DNA of 64,000 nt from Dyadobacter sp. CY323. Lineage in GTDB: Bacteria; Bacteroidota; Bacteroidia; Cytophagales; Spirosomataceae. The stretch lies in the NCBI RefSeq assembly GCF_021390245.1, contig NZ_JAJUXH010000009.1, positions 124,001 to 188,000 on the forward strand, given 5' to 3'. Position numbers and translations under genes: made by a program. Below the pieces are notes generated by a model. It was given only the letters and a program-made list of their open reading frames with translations, did not search any database and was not told the origin of the DNA. Numbering within the stretch: the stretch's first letter is position 1; each line of letters begins with the position of its first letter. Positions 27,271 to 35,308 of this stretch are shown piece by piece.

Positions 27271-27879
27271 TTATCTCTTAGCGGTTTTAACGTCGCTTTC
27301 AGACAAACCAAGTGCTTCAACTGCTTTGTTGTAATCTTTCCAATCAGTCTCAGCAGAGGTTCTTACAAGAGCACCTGGCACAAGGATAATGCGGATATCT
27401 TCAAATGTGCGCATTGGGACGGTTTGCACATCCTCGTACCACCTCACATTGATGATATCAACAAAAAATGTAGATTGTTGGATACCGTGGATAAATGTGA
27501 AGTCGCTCGCCTTTTCGTCATCAAAAATTACTGTACCTGGTAAAGGCCACCAAACACCCTGCACTTTCACATACACCATGACAACAGCGCTGTTATAGAA
27601 TTCGTCTTCTTCGGCAGACAAGCTGTCAATTCCAATTCGGCCCACAACTCCACCATCTGCCGTAGTCCCGATTTCACCAATCGACAGTATCGCTGCCCCC
27701 CCACCGCCCGTGCCATCTTGTCCATCCGCCCCCGCTGGTCCCGCTGGGCCGGCAGGTCCGGCTGCGCCTGCATCTCCTTTTGGCCCAGCTGGCCCCACGT
27801 CCCCCTGTTCCCCTTTGCAACCACTTACCAGAACAACCATCAACCCGATCCAGGCAAAAAGTAATAATCTTTTGAACAT
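27271..27879 (-). CDS. lipoprotein with collagen-like Gly-X-Y repeats
   Basis: A 202-residue exported lipoprotein: hydrophobic N-terminus and lipobox LVSGC with Cys21. Residues 23-61 are an uninterrupted Gly-X-Y tract (GEQGDVGPAGPKGDAGAAG and onward) of about 13 triplets, rich in GPA, expected to form a short collagen-like trimeric stalk. The C-terminal domain (about 65-200) contains IFDDEKASDFTFIHG and VDIINVRWYEDVQTVPM and matches nothing I can name; it may be a surface head domain. Collagen-like lipoproteins of this design are recurrent in Bacteroidota, but their ligands are unknown. It shares a terminator with gldN. Confidence 0.85.
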   Translation of the reverse strand: MFKRLLLFAWIGLMVVLVSGCKGEQGDVGPAGPKGDAGAAGPAGPAGPAGADGQDGTGGGGAAILSIGEIGTTADGGVVGRIGIDSLSAEEDEFYNSAVVMVYVKVQGVWWPLPGTVIFDDEKASDFTFIHGIQQSTFFVDIINVRWYEDVQTVPMRTFEDIRIILVPGALVRTSAETDWKDYNKAVEALGLSESDVKTAKR

Positions 27880-27974
27880 AACTGTTAACGTTTAAATTGT
27901 GAATTAAAAGAAAGCTATAAGTAAGAGTTAATACGCAATTATAAGAAATAGTGGTGCAACTATCCCGTGAGTTC

Positions 27975-27982
27975 TATTTTTG
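27975..27982 (+). promoter_or_regulatory. -7 box upstream of miaA
   Basis: TATTTTTG matches TAnnTTTG exactly and lies 31 bases before the miaA ATG. The -33 region is weak (TGGTG). Confidence 0.45.
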
Positions 27983-28013
27983 CAGCAACTAAAATTGAAA
28001 TAAAAACCGCACA

Positions 28014-28934
28014 ATGCCAAACCAGCAAAAAAAATATCTGATCATTGTTGCCGGGCCTACCGCAGTGGGGAAAACCACCCTCTCAATACAGCTAGCAGAG
28101 AAATTAAAAACAGAAATTATTTCAGCCGATTCACGCCAGTTTTTTCGCGAACTAAATATAGGAACTGCCAAGCCTTCTCAATATGAACTGGACAAGGTTC
28201 CACATCATTTCATTAACTCACACTCCATTACCGAAACTTATAGTGCGGGCGATTTCGAAAGAGATGTTTTGAAATTGCTCGAATTACTTTTCGAAAAACA
28301 CAATTATGTAATTCTGACAGGTGGCTCCGGATTCTATGTAAAAGCTGTACTTGAAGGTCTTGATGACCTCCCCCAACCTCTGCCAGGGCTGCGTGATTCC
28401 CTGACTAAAAGGCTGGCTTCCGAAGGTCTCGCCACTCTTCAGGATGAAGTCCGGACCATAGATCCGAAATTTGCGGCAACGAAGGAAATCGCTAATCCGC
28501 AAAGAGTGTTAAGAGCACTCGAAGTTTACCTGACCACCGGACTTCCCATTAGCCAGTTTCAGCAAAAAAAACGTTTAACCAGACCTTTTGAGTCCATTTG
28601 CATTGCTTTGGATCGTGATCGTTCGGAACTGTATCAAAGAATAGATCTGAGAATGGATGAAATGCTTCGTGCAGGCCTGCTTGAAGAAGCGAAAAGCCTT
28701 ATTGCTTACAGATCACACCATGCGCTGCAAACAGTCGGTTACAAGGAAATTTATGGCTATCTGGACGGAGAATATGGCGGGGCTGAGATGGAGCGGCTAT
28801 TGAAGCAGAATTCGCGACGTTATGCAAAACGTCAACTAACGTGGTTCCGGCATCAGGGAAACTTTGAGTGGTTTCAGGCTGACGATTATGAGGGGGTGCT
28901 ATCCTATATTGAGCAGCGAATCGGAAACACTTAA
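28014..28934 (+). CDS. miaA: tRNA dimethylallyltransferase
   Basis: Adds the dimethylallyl group to A37 of tRNAs reading UNN codons. The 306-residue protein has the P-loop GPTAVGKTTLSIQLAEKL, the conserved DSRQFFRELNIGTAKPS (tRNA and prenyl donor site), GGSGFYVKAVLEGLDD, the helical insertion and the C-terminal QTVGYKEIYGYLDG and RYAKRQLTWFRH motifs. All catalytic elements are intact. It is preceded by a TATTTTTG box and converges on the rhodanese gene, with a shared hairpin between. Confidence 0.97.
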   Translation: MPNQQKKYLIIVAGPTAVGKTTLSIQLAEKLKTEIISADSRQFFRELNIGTAKPSQYELDKVPHHFINSHSITETYSAGDFERDVLKLLELLFEKHNYVILTGGSGFYVKAVLEGLDDLPQPLPGLRDSLTKRLASEGLATLQDEVRTIDPKFAATKEIANPQRVLRALEVYLTTGLPISQFQQKKRLTRPFESICIALDRDRSELYQRIDLRMDEMLRAGLLEEAKSLIAYRSHHALQTVGYKEIYGYLDGEYGGAEMERLLKQNSRRYAKRQLTWFRHQGNFEWFQADDYEGVLSYIEQRIGNT

Positions 28935-28939
28935 TAAAG

Positions 28940-28977
28940 TAAATGGCAGCTTACAAAGATTTATAAACTGCCATTTA
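28940..28977. terminator. hairpin between miaA and the rhodanese gene
   Basis: A perfect 10-bp stem TAAATGGCAG/CTGCCATTTA (28940-28949 with 28968-28977) around an 18-base loop. Flanking tracts are only weakly T-rich (better on the minus strand), so it is a moderate-strength bidirectional terminator candidate. Confidence 0.55.
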
Positions 28978-28981
28978 GAAC

Positions 28982-29281
28982 TTAATCTTCCAGTTCCCGA
29001 TAGGCTAAGATTCCACCCAAGACATTACGGACATTCGAATATCCCTGAGACTCGAGATACTTGGCCGCTTTGCCGCTTCTCGCTCCGGAACGGCAATGGA
29101 TGATAATTTCTTCATTCTTCAGCGGTTCAAGCTCGTTCAGATGATCCGGGAGCTCACCTAATGGGATTAAAATGGCCCCAAGATTATCCTCTTCATATTC
29201 ATGTTCTTCGCGTACATCGTAAAAATGCAGATCTTCCCCCTTTTCGAGACGCTCTTTTAATTCCTCAACTGTAATATCCAT
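28982..29281 (-). CDS. single-domain rhodanese-like protein
   Basis: A 99-residue cytoplasmic protein covering one rhodanese domain: N-terminal MDITVEELKERLEKGEDLHF, the conserved YDVREEHEYEE, GAILIPLGEL and the active loop CRSGARSGKAAKYL, whose Cys carries the persulfide. It may transfer sulfur or handle sulfide or cyanide; the substrate is unknown. It follows the T9SS cargo gene by 26 bases on the same strand and is probably the last gene of the PASTA unit. Confidence 0.9.
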   Translation of the reverse strand: MDITVEELKERLEKGEDLHFYDVREEHEYEEDNLGAILIPLGELPDHLNELEPLKNEEIIIHCRSGARSGKAAKYLESQGYSNVRNVLGGILAYRELED

Positions 29282-29307
29282 ATTAGTAGAATTTGTTGCT
29301 TTTAATG

Positions 29308-31173
29308 CTATTTGACAATTAACATCTTTTGGACAAAATTTCGTTTCCCATCATTGGCTTTCAGGAAATAAATCCCGGCGCTTAAATGAGAAACAGATGC
29401 TGCTTTTATATTTCCATCAGGTAAAATAGTGTCAATCTGATTTCCCTGCACATTGAAAACATCAATCCTTTTTAATGAATTGCTGTTCCAGTTAATAATG
29501 CCGCTGCTGGGGTTGGGGAAGAAGTAATCCGGGCTGCTTGTTTCAATACCCGTTATGACACCCCGCGCGTTTTTTCCAAGGTAGGGACGGATCATAATGC
29601 TTCCATTCAATGAGGTTTCCCTGGCCCACTCGGTTCCGAGGTTGTAAAAAATAGCGTTCTTGCCAAGTATTGAGTTTCGGTCAAATCCTACCGTAACCGG
29701 TTGCTCGTTTATCTGCAGCCAACCTACGTAAAAAGTATCTGCCACGGCCACGGGATTAGCGAATTGATAATCAATAAAGCCGTTTCGGACGTTTGGATAG
29801 CTGACTGCTACCGACCGTTGCGAAATCACCTGATCAGGACGCCCATTTTTACTATTAGAGATCTGGATTGTAAAACTTTGTCCAGCAATATCTTTATTGA
29901 AAGGAGCCAAAGCAATCCTGACGCCTCCTATTGTATCAGGTTTTGAAAGAATATACTGGACTGCCACCCTTCCCAACTTTTGATTCACCTGCACCCCATA
30001 CTCTGCGCTGCCATCGTCAAAAGCATAGTAATCTGTCAATGCGACCCTGGCTGTAATTGTATCATTGGTTTTAAGGTTCACATTCGGAATCGTATCCGTG
30101 GTGATCACGAAAAACTTACTTAAAAGATTAATACTATCCAAAGTCGCATTAATATTCAACGCTGCCGGTTTCACAGACAAGCTTTTTGATTTCAGAGATT
30201 CTACATAAATAGATCTTTGCACATTTCTAAAATATTCAGTCCCCCTCTGCGCATCCGTAATAGTAAAAGTGCTCGTCAGGATATTGAAATTATTGAAATG
30301 ATTCACAATATCCGTTCGGACTGAATCCGAAGTTGCTAATGCAGGATTAACCCGATACTGCCTGAGGGGCATCGCAGTATATCGTTTCAAAAGCGGCGAA
30401 ACAGGTTTCCTCATGGCAACATCAAATAGGTAAGGTTGCTTTACAGATCGTTTTGCATTAAGATAAATGTAGTCGAGTTGCCAGGTATCGTAAGCCCCGG
30501 AATTGCGGCCATAGGAACGGAACCGAAATTGAAATGCGTCATGAAAATACCCCGGATCGGAGATCCTGATGAATTTCTGGTGAAATAGGGTATCAAGATT
30601 AAAGCCTGCCTGATTCCATACCGTCACCCAACCAGCCGTTTTAGAAAGAAACTCCACCTGGAAAAAATCACTGGAATCGGGCAATTCACCCAAACCTTTC
30701 GCCATCCAGTAAAAACTTAAATAAACTGAATCGGCAACGGTTTTGCCAGCCAGATTAATCGGCTGAGAAGTTAGTGTATCTGTAAAATTCTGAGTTAATG
30801 GATTGACCAGATTGTAAGGAGTTCCTCCCGCATTCAGACCATCAAACGTTGCGATGTTCAGGGAAGGATGAGAACCAGAAAGAGTATTGTTAATGTAAAC
30901 CCCACCGCCGGAGAGCCAGTTTCTTGTACCCGGAGTTGCGGATTTTACCGTGGAGAAATCTTCGAAAAATGGAAGTGTTAATGCAGCGTCTGTCCGTAAA
31001 AGATCTTCACCTGAAAAAGAATATCCATCGTCCTCACCGGGCAAACCTTCCAAAGGTACCAGTTTCAACTGGGCATAAACTGCAGGCAACTGAAACAGGA
31101 TGAGCATCCACAGAATCAGTATACGTTTATTGTTGATGAAAAAATTAAAACTGTTGCCCTTGATCACTTTCAT
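29308..31173 (-). CDS. large secreted protein with type A T9SS sorting domain
   Basis: The start at 31173 gives MKVIKGNSFNFFINNKR followed by a hydrophobic stretch and PAVYAQ, a good signal peptide; this start overlaps the PASTA gene by 29 bases. The 621-residue product is rich in beta-sandwich-like sequence with jelly-roll features such as DTWQLDYIYLNAKRS. Its last 75 residues form a type A C-terminal sorting domain: FFPNPSSGIINW, IDVFNVQGNQID, LSAGIYFLKA and FVQKMLIVK. It is therefore a substrate of the T9SS whose core genes lie at 21-27 kb. No catalytic domain is recognised; an adhesin or surface matrix role is possible. Confidence 0.9.
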   Translation of the reverse strand: MKVIKGNSFNFFINNKRILILWMLILFQLPAVYAQLKLVPLEGLPGEDDGYSFSGEDLLRTDAALTLPFFEDFSTVKSATPGTRNWLSGGGVYINNTLSGSHPSLNIATFDGLNAGGTPYNLVNPLTQNFTDTLTSQPINLAGKTVADSVYLSFYWMAKGLGELPDSSDFFQVEFLSKTAGWVTVWNQAGFNLDTLFHQKFIRISDPGYFHDAFQFRFRSYGRNSGAYDTWQLDYIYLNAKRSVKQPYLFDVAMRKPVSPLLKRYTAMPLRQYRVNPALATSDSVRTDIVNHFNNFNILTSTFTITDAQRGTEYFRNVQRSIYVESLKSKSLSVKPAALNINATLDSINLLSKFFVITTDTIPNVNLKTNDTITARVALTDYYAFDDGSAEYGVQVNQKLGRVAVQYILSKPDTIGGVRIALAPFNKDIAGQSFTIQISNSKNGRPDQVISQRSVAVSYPNVRNGFIDYQFANPVAVADTFYVGWLQINEQPVTVGFDRNSILGKNAIFYNLGTEWARETSLNGSIMIRPYLGKNARGVITGIETSSPDYFFPNPSSGIINWNSNSLKRIDVFNVQGNQIDTILPDGNIKAASVSHLSAGIYFLKANDGKRNFVQKMLIVK

Positions 31174-31945
31174 TCTCAGTTGGTTCAACTGCTTGCGGAG
31201 TGACCCAGAGATCAATTACATCTCCGATCCTCACATTATTGCCGGCGTCCGGATTTTGCCTCACGACCGATCCCGGTGCCTGACCTTCCTCAGCCTGTAC
31301 GATCATTTGTTGCCCTACTTTCAGACCTGCGCCGATTATAGCGATCTTGGCCTCATCCAGTGGCATTCCAAGTACCGAAGGAGCCTCAAACTGCGCCGTC
31401 CCTAACCCTTCACCGAGTTCCAGATCAATCTTGGCGCCTTTTGCAATGGGTTGTCCGGGCAGGATTTCTTTGCCATTATACATTTGTTTCAACACTGCAT
31501 TTTGAGCCATATCAGGCACATAGGAAATATTTCCTTCCTCCAATCCCACACTTTTAAGGAGCATTTGAGCACTCCGGTGCGTCATGTCGGTCAGCTTCGG
31601 CATTTTGATCAGCGGCGCGGTTCTCGAAACTACGGTGACGTAAATCTTCCGGCCTTCCTTCACTTTTGAGCCGGGTAGCGGATATTGCGATATGATGGTT
31701 AGAGCCGGTACATTCGTCACAAATGTGCAATCCACTTCATACCGAAGATCCCGGTCCCCCAGAAAGTCATCAAGGTCTTCGACGCTTTTCTTTTTCAAAT
31801 CTGGTACCGTAATAGCCTCACCGTGGTTCGTTGTGAAAGGGAGATAGACAAAAAAGAATCCCAGAAAAAGAACCAAAAGGAGCGAGACGATAATTCCAAT
31901 ATGTGTTAGAAGGTCCTTTCTGGATTGTGTACTTATTTTGGCCAT
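31145..31945 (-). CDS. membrane-anchored PASTA-domain protein
   Basis: A 266-residue protein with a short cytoplasmic N-terminus, one transmembrane helix at about 16-36 (IVSLLLVLFLGFFFVYLPF) and three PASTA repeats outside: about 42-110 (VPDLKKKSVEDL), 111-180 (MPKLTDMTHRSAQ) and 185-250 (APSVLGMPLDEAK). PASTA modules bind peptidoglycan fragments or beta-lactams in kinases and PBPs. Here there is no kinase or transpeptidase domain, so it is probably a sensor or scaffold only. The C-terminus is a glutamate-rich tail overlapping the next gene. It lies 67 bases downstream of ribE on the same strand. Confidence 0.9.
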   Translation of the reverse strand: MAKISTQSRKDLLTHIGIIVSLLLVLFLGFFFVYLPFTTNHGEAITVPDLKKKSVEDLDDFLGDRDLRYEVDCTFVTNVPALTIISQYPLPGSKVKEGRKIYVTVVSRTAPLIKMPKLTDMTHRSAQMLLKSVGLEEGNISYVPDMAQNAVLKQMYNGKEILPGQPIAKGAKIDLELGEGLGTAQFEAPSVLGMPLDEAKIAIIGAGLKVGQQMIVQAEEGQAPGSVVRQNPDAGNNVRIGDVIDLWVTPQAVEPTENESDQGQQF

Positions 31946-32012
31946 GAATGTACTTGTGCGCGAAACTTAATGAAGGGTAAAAATAAACGTAATATTCCAA
32001 GAACCAAATACA

Positions 32013-32606
32013 CTATGCCGTATATGAGCCAAGAATTCTTTTGATATACTTTCCTAAAATATCGAATTCAAGGTTCACAGAATCACCCGCTTTCAAAGCA
32101 TGAAAATTGGTAAAAGAATAGGTATAAGGGATAATCGCGACGCGAAACGCATTCTCCCTGGAATTAAAAACGGTCAGACTGACGCCATTGATACAAATAG
32201 AACCTTTTTCTACTGTTATATTCCCGGTTGAAGCATCATATTCAAAATCGTAAAGCCAGCTCCCGTCACGCTCCTCAACGTAAGTACATGTTCCGGTTTG
32301 ATCCACGTGACCCTGAACAATATGACCGTCAAACCGGCCATTTGCCGGCATACATCGTTCCAGATTGACTTTACTGCCCGGCAAGAGCGTTCCCAGGTTG
32401 GTTTTGCTCAGCGTTTCCTCGATTGCCGTCACGCGATAATGGTCAAGCTCCACACCGACTACCGTAAGACAGACACCATTGTGATTGATACTCTGGTCAA
32501 TTTTAAATTCCGTCGCAATCGGCGACTGAAGGGTAAAAGTCTTGTTAGTACCTTCGGACACTATATGCACCACCTCACCGATTGACTCTACAATTCCTGT
32601 AAACAT
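32013..32606 (-). CDS. ribE: riboflavin synthase, alpha subunit
   Basis: Disproportionates two 6,7-dimethyl-8-ribityllumazine molecules to riboflavin. The 197-residue protein shows the two homologous lumazine-binding halves: MFTGIVESIGEV with SINHNGVCLTV in the first, and GHIVQGHVDQTGTC with GSICINGVSLTV in the second. It is typical in length. It is transcribed divergently from hisB; on this strand TAACTTTG at 32637-32630 may be its -7 box. There is no FMN riboswitch fold that I can recognise upstream. Confidence 0.96.
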   Translation of the reverse strand: MFTGIVESIGEVVHIVSEGTNKTFTLQSPIATEFKIDQSINHNGVCLTVVGVELDHYRVTAIEETLSKTNLGTLLPGSKVNLERCMPANGRFDGHIVQGHVDQTGTCTYVEERDGSWLYDFEYDASTGNITVEKGSICINGVSLTVFNSRENAFRVAIIPYTYSFTNFHALKAGDSVNLEFDILGKYIKRILGSYTA

Positions 32607-32629
32607 GTTTTATCACAAATTTTAAAATA

Positions 32630-32670
32630 CAAAGTTACGATTTGTTCATTACCTTGATTTCTTATATTTT
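32630..32670. promoter_or_regulatory. divergent promoter region of ribE and hisB
   Basis: On the minus strand TAACTTTG (32637-32630) is a TAnnTTTG match 24 bases upstream of ribE. On the plus strand TTTG (32641-32644) and TATATTTT (32663-32670) are spaced by 18 bases upstream of hisB. The two candidate -7 boxes face away from each other within 40 bases. Confidence 0.4.
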
Positions 32671-32757
32671 TTTACAAATCCATATACTTTGCGAACTTTG
32701 CAACCCCAGACCGGTTCGCTTCCGGACCTGCAATGCATATATTCCAAAAATCAGTTA

Positions 32758-33882
32758 ATGAAAAAAGTACTATTTATTGATCGCGACGGAACGATCATTG
32801 TTGAGCCGCCTACCGATTTTCAGGTTGATTCTCTTGAAAAGCTTGAATTTCTGCCGAAAGCAATTTCAAACCTTCGGAAAATAGCTGAAGAAACGGATTA
32901 CGAACTGGTTATGGTAACTAATCAGGATGGCTTGGGTACCGATTCCTTTCCAGAAAATACGTTCTGGCTTGCGCATAACAAAATGCTTGCAACCCTGGCC
33001 GGTGAAAATATACAATTCGCTCAAATACACGTTGACCGCAGCTTTCCCGAAGACAATCTTCCAACCCGGAAACCAGGAACAGGCATGCTCTCGACCTATT
33101 TCTCAACAGATTACGATCTTGCTAACAGTTATGTGATCGGCGATAGACTTACTGACGTGCAATTAGCGGTAAACCTTGGCGCAAAGGCAATTCTTTTGGC
33201 TGATTCTCTGCCAAAAGAAGGGATGTCCGATCAGATGAATGCGGCAACTTCATTAATCTCGAATGACTGGGACAGCATTTACGAACATTTAAAATTGCCT
33301 TCCAGAATCGCCTCCGTTGAACGAAATACCAAAGAAACGCAGATTAAAATAGACCTTAACCTCGATGGAAGCGGCCGGTCTGACATTCATACCGGACTCG
33401 GTTTTTTTGATCATATGCTCGATCAGCTGGCGCGACATTCCGGCGCAGATCTTTCGATCCGCGTCGCAGGTGATCTGCACATCGACGAGCATCATACAAT
33501 TGAGGATACCGCATTGGCATTGGGGGAAGCTTATCGCCAGGCCATCGGTGACAAGCGTGGGATTAACCGTTATGGTTTCTTGTTACCTATGGATGAGGCA
33601 CTTGCCCAGGTTGCGATTGATTTTTCAGGTAGACCATGGATCGTTTGGGATGCGGATTTCAAGCGTGAGAAAATCGGGGAAATGCCAACAGAAATGTTCT
33701 TTCACTTTTTCAAATCATTTTCAGATACTTCGCTTTCAAATCTGAACATTAAAGTAGAAGGTCAAAATGAGCATCATAAAATTGAATCCATTTTCAAGGC
33801 GTTTGCCAAGGCCATAAAAATGGCTGTCAGAAGAGATTTGAAGGCACTTGACTTTATGCCATCGACAAAAGGAGTTCTTTAA
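32758..33882 (+). CDS. hisB: bifunctional histidinol-phosphatase / imidazoleglycerol-phosphate dehydratase
   Basis: Performs two steps of histidine synthesis. The ATG at 32758 gives [18 protein letters not shown]; upstream codons in frame lack a better start. In 374 residues the N-terminal HAD phosphatase (1 to about 165) has DRDGT with Asp8 and Asp10, while the C-terminal dehydratase (about 180-374) has [35 protein letters not shown] and the second His cluster [17 protein letters not shown]. The fusion is as in Bacteroidota and enterobacteria. Other his genes are not in the window. Confidence 0.97.
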   Translation: MKKVLFIDRDGTIIVEPPTDFQVDSLEKLEFLPKAISNLRKIAEETDYELVMVTNQDGLGTDSFPENTFWLAHNKMLATLAGENIQFAQIHVDRSFPEDNLPTRKPGTGMLSTYFSTDYDLANSYVIGDRLTDVQLAVNLGAKAILLADSLPKEGMSDQMNAATSLISNDWDSIYEHLKLPSRIASVERNTKETQIKIDLNLDGSGRSDIHTGLGFFDHMLDQLARHSGADLSIRVAGDLHIDEHHTIEDTALALGEAYRQAIGDKRGINRYGFLLPMDEALAQVAIDFSGRPWIVWDADFKREKIGEMPTEMFFHFFKSFSDTSLSNLNIKVEGQNEHHKIESIFKAFAKAIKMAVRRDLKALDFMPSTKGVL

Positions 33883-33920
33883 AATTTTATTACCCTGGTT
33901 TCACGAAGTCATTTTTTAGC

Positions 33921-33928
33921 TATTTTTG
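33921..33928 (+). promoter_or_regulatory. -7 box for the 36-residue gene
   Basis: TATTTTTG matches TAnnTTTG exactly, 33 bases before the start codon of the small membrane-protein gene. The -33 element is weak. Confidence 0.5.
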
Positions 33929-33960
33929 TCCGTCTCTAATTAGATTAATTGAATACAGTT

Positions 33961-34071
33961 ATGGGAATGACCATCATAATGATTGCCTTTTATATTGTTC
34001 TGCTAAGCTCCGCCTTTCTGGTGGGTCGTTGGCTGGAAAATCACGAAAAAGGCTGGAAAATTAATAAATGA
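33961..34071 (+). CDS. 36-residue single-helix membrane protein
   Basis: A short ORF with ATG at 33961 and TGA at 34069-34071. The peptide starts MGMTIIMIAFYIVLLSSAF, one hydrophobic helix of about 20 residues, and ends with LVGRWLENHEKGWKINK, an amphipathic basic tail with two tryptophans. It is bracketed by a TATTTTTG promoter box 33 bases upstream and a strong terminator starting right after the stop codon, so it appears to be a monocistronic gene in its own right. I do not recognise the family. Small peptides of this layout often modulate membrane complexes; here that is only a guess. Confidence 0.65.
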   Translation: MGMTIIMIAFYIVLLSSAFLVGRWLENHEKGWKINK

Positions 34072-34097
34072 GGGTTGTTTAAAACGACCCTTTTTTT
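34072..34097 (+). terminator. terminator after the small membrane-protein gene
   Basis: GGGTTGTTT (34072-34080) pairs with AAACGACCC (34082-34090) with one G-T wobble, followed by seven T at 34091-34097. It begins at the base after the small ORF stop. Confidence 0.88.
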
Positions 34098-34217
34098 ATT
34101 GTTATACAAACATTAAACCGTAAAAAAAGTAACTCGCCCGGACAATAAGTTCGTATAGGGCGAACGTTTTAGGCCAGTTGGGTGTTCCCCTAATGTTTCT
34201 TTAAATTCTGTATTAAG

Positions 34218-34514
34218 TTGCTAAGATCCCTTTGTCTCATACTGCTCACGGCCTTCCTAATCTGTAAAGCCACAGGTGTTGCCAGCCTCTTGCTGGCAAA
34301 GGAGAAGTCGTCAGTGCTTTGTGATTCTGGCACCTGTGATAATGAAAAAACAGAAGTTGAGAAGATTAGCGACGACCTGTTGTTGATCCCGCATAGTGTG
34401 GATTTCGGTAAATTCTGCTTAGCCATTCCACTTAAAAATTCTTTCTCTTACAGTACTGCCGCGCATACTGAGATTTTCTACAATCTCTTGTCGCCTCCCC
34501 CCGAATTGATCTGA
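34218..34514 (+). CDS. small exported protein of unknown function, TTG start
   Basis: An open frame of 98 codons beginning with TTG; the frame is open upstream only to 34194 and offers no ATG. The product has a convincing signal peptide (LRSLCLILLTAFLICKATGVA), a short acidic middle with two cysteines (CDSGTC) and a C-terminus ending LSPPPELI. I have a faint recollection of similar short Bacteroidota proteins with SPPP near the C-terminus, but cannot name a family. It precedes the carbonic anhydrase gene by 99 bases, which contain a TATTTTTG box. Nested inverted repeats occur within it (34271-34338). Existence as a gene is probable, not certain. Confidence 0.45.
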   Translation: MLRSLCLILLTAFLICKATGVASLLLAKEKSSVLCDSGTCDNEKTEVEKISDDLLLIPHSVDFGKFCLAIPLKNSFSYSTAAHTEIFYNLLSPPPELI

Positions 34515-34516
34515 TT

Positions 34517-34524
34517 TATTTTTG
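34517..34524 (+). promoter_or_regulatory. -7 box upstream of carbonic anhydrase
   Basis: TATTTTTG (TAnnTTTG) lies 89 bases before the carbonic anhydrase start. The leader contains a small GATGAAA/TTTCATC hairpin near 34552-34568. No good -33 element is seen. Confidence 0.4.
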
Positions 34525-34613
34525 CATTACTAGTTAAGGCATGCCTGTCCTGATGAAATTTTTCATCGGAGATGCATGATGCCGCACGTGTCATTTCAAA
34601 ATTTTAACAGATC

Positions 34614-35270
34614 ATGATCAATTCATATAACGAGCTTTTCGAAAAAAATAAAAAATGGGTTGCAGCTACAACTCAAGAAAACCCTGATTTCTTCACCAAC
34701 TTGGCAAACGGCCAAAGCCCCAAATTTCTTTGGATCGGTTGTTCAGACAGCCGGGTACCGGCGAACGAAATAACCGGCACTCAGCCCGGCGATATATTTG
34801 TGCACCGCAATATCGCTAACATGGTGATTCACACAGATATGAGTATGCTGAGCGTACTCGATTACTCGGTAAATGTACTGGGTGTCCAACATATCATCGT
34901 ATGCGGCCATTATGGCTGTGGAGGAGTTTTAACTGCTATGGGACACAAGCAGGTAGGCTTGATCGATAACTGGCTACGTCATATTAAAGATGTTTATCGT
35001 CTGCACCAGAATGAACTTAATGCCATTACCGACCTCAAAAAGAGAAGTGACCGGCTGGTAGAATTGAATGTGCACGAGCAAGTTCACGATCTCGCCAAAA
35101 CCAGCATCGTACAAAACGCCTGGGCAAACGGCCAGCAACTACAGGTGCACGGCATCGTATACGATATCAAAAACGGTATTTTGAACGATCTGAATGTCAC
35201 AGTTGACAATACAGGCGGTATGGATGACGTCTATCGATTCGAACTGCCGAAAGTATCTGAACAAGTCTAA
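34614..35270 (+). CDS. can: beta-class carbonic anhydrase
   Basis: Interconverts CO2 and bicarbonate. The 218-residue protein has the beta-CA zinc ligands: Cys43 and Asp45-Arg47 in GCSDSRVPANEITG, and His99 and Cys102 in VCGHYGCGGV. The block PGDIFVHRNIANMV is also characteristic. It lies 38 bases upstream of a SulP transporter gene on the same strand, a pairing that suggests conversion of bicarbonate taken up (or exported) by the transporter. The transcript seems to end at the terminator behind the SulP gene. Confidence 0.97.
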   Translation: MINSYNELFEKNKKWVAATTQENPDFFTNLANGQSPKFLWIGCSDSRVPANEITGTQPGDIFVHRNIANMVIHTDMSMLSVLDYSVNVLGVQHIIVCGHYGCGGVLTAMGHKQVGLIDNWLRHIKDVYRLHQNELNAITDLKKRSDRLVELNVHEQVHDLAKTSIVQNAWANGQQLQVHGIVYDIKNGILNDLNVTVDNTGGMDDVYRFELPKVSEQV

Positions 35271-35308
35271 AAAGCAAGTCTATAACTCCGACTATCTGAA
35301 TTAATCGT

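Noticed and set aside
34141-34217. tRNA or structured RNA in the gap after the 36-residue gene
   Set aside because: Only a short GTTCG/CGAAC pairing is present; no cloverleaf, no CCA-type end and no T-loop signature.
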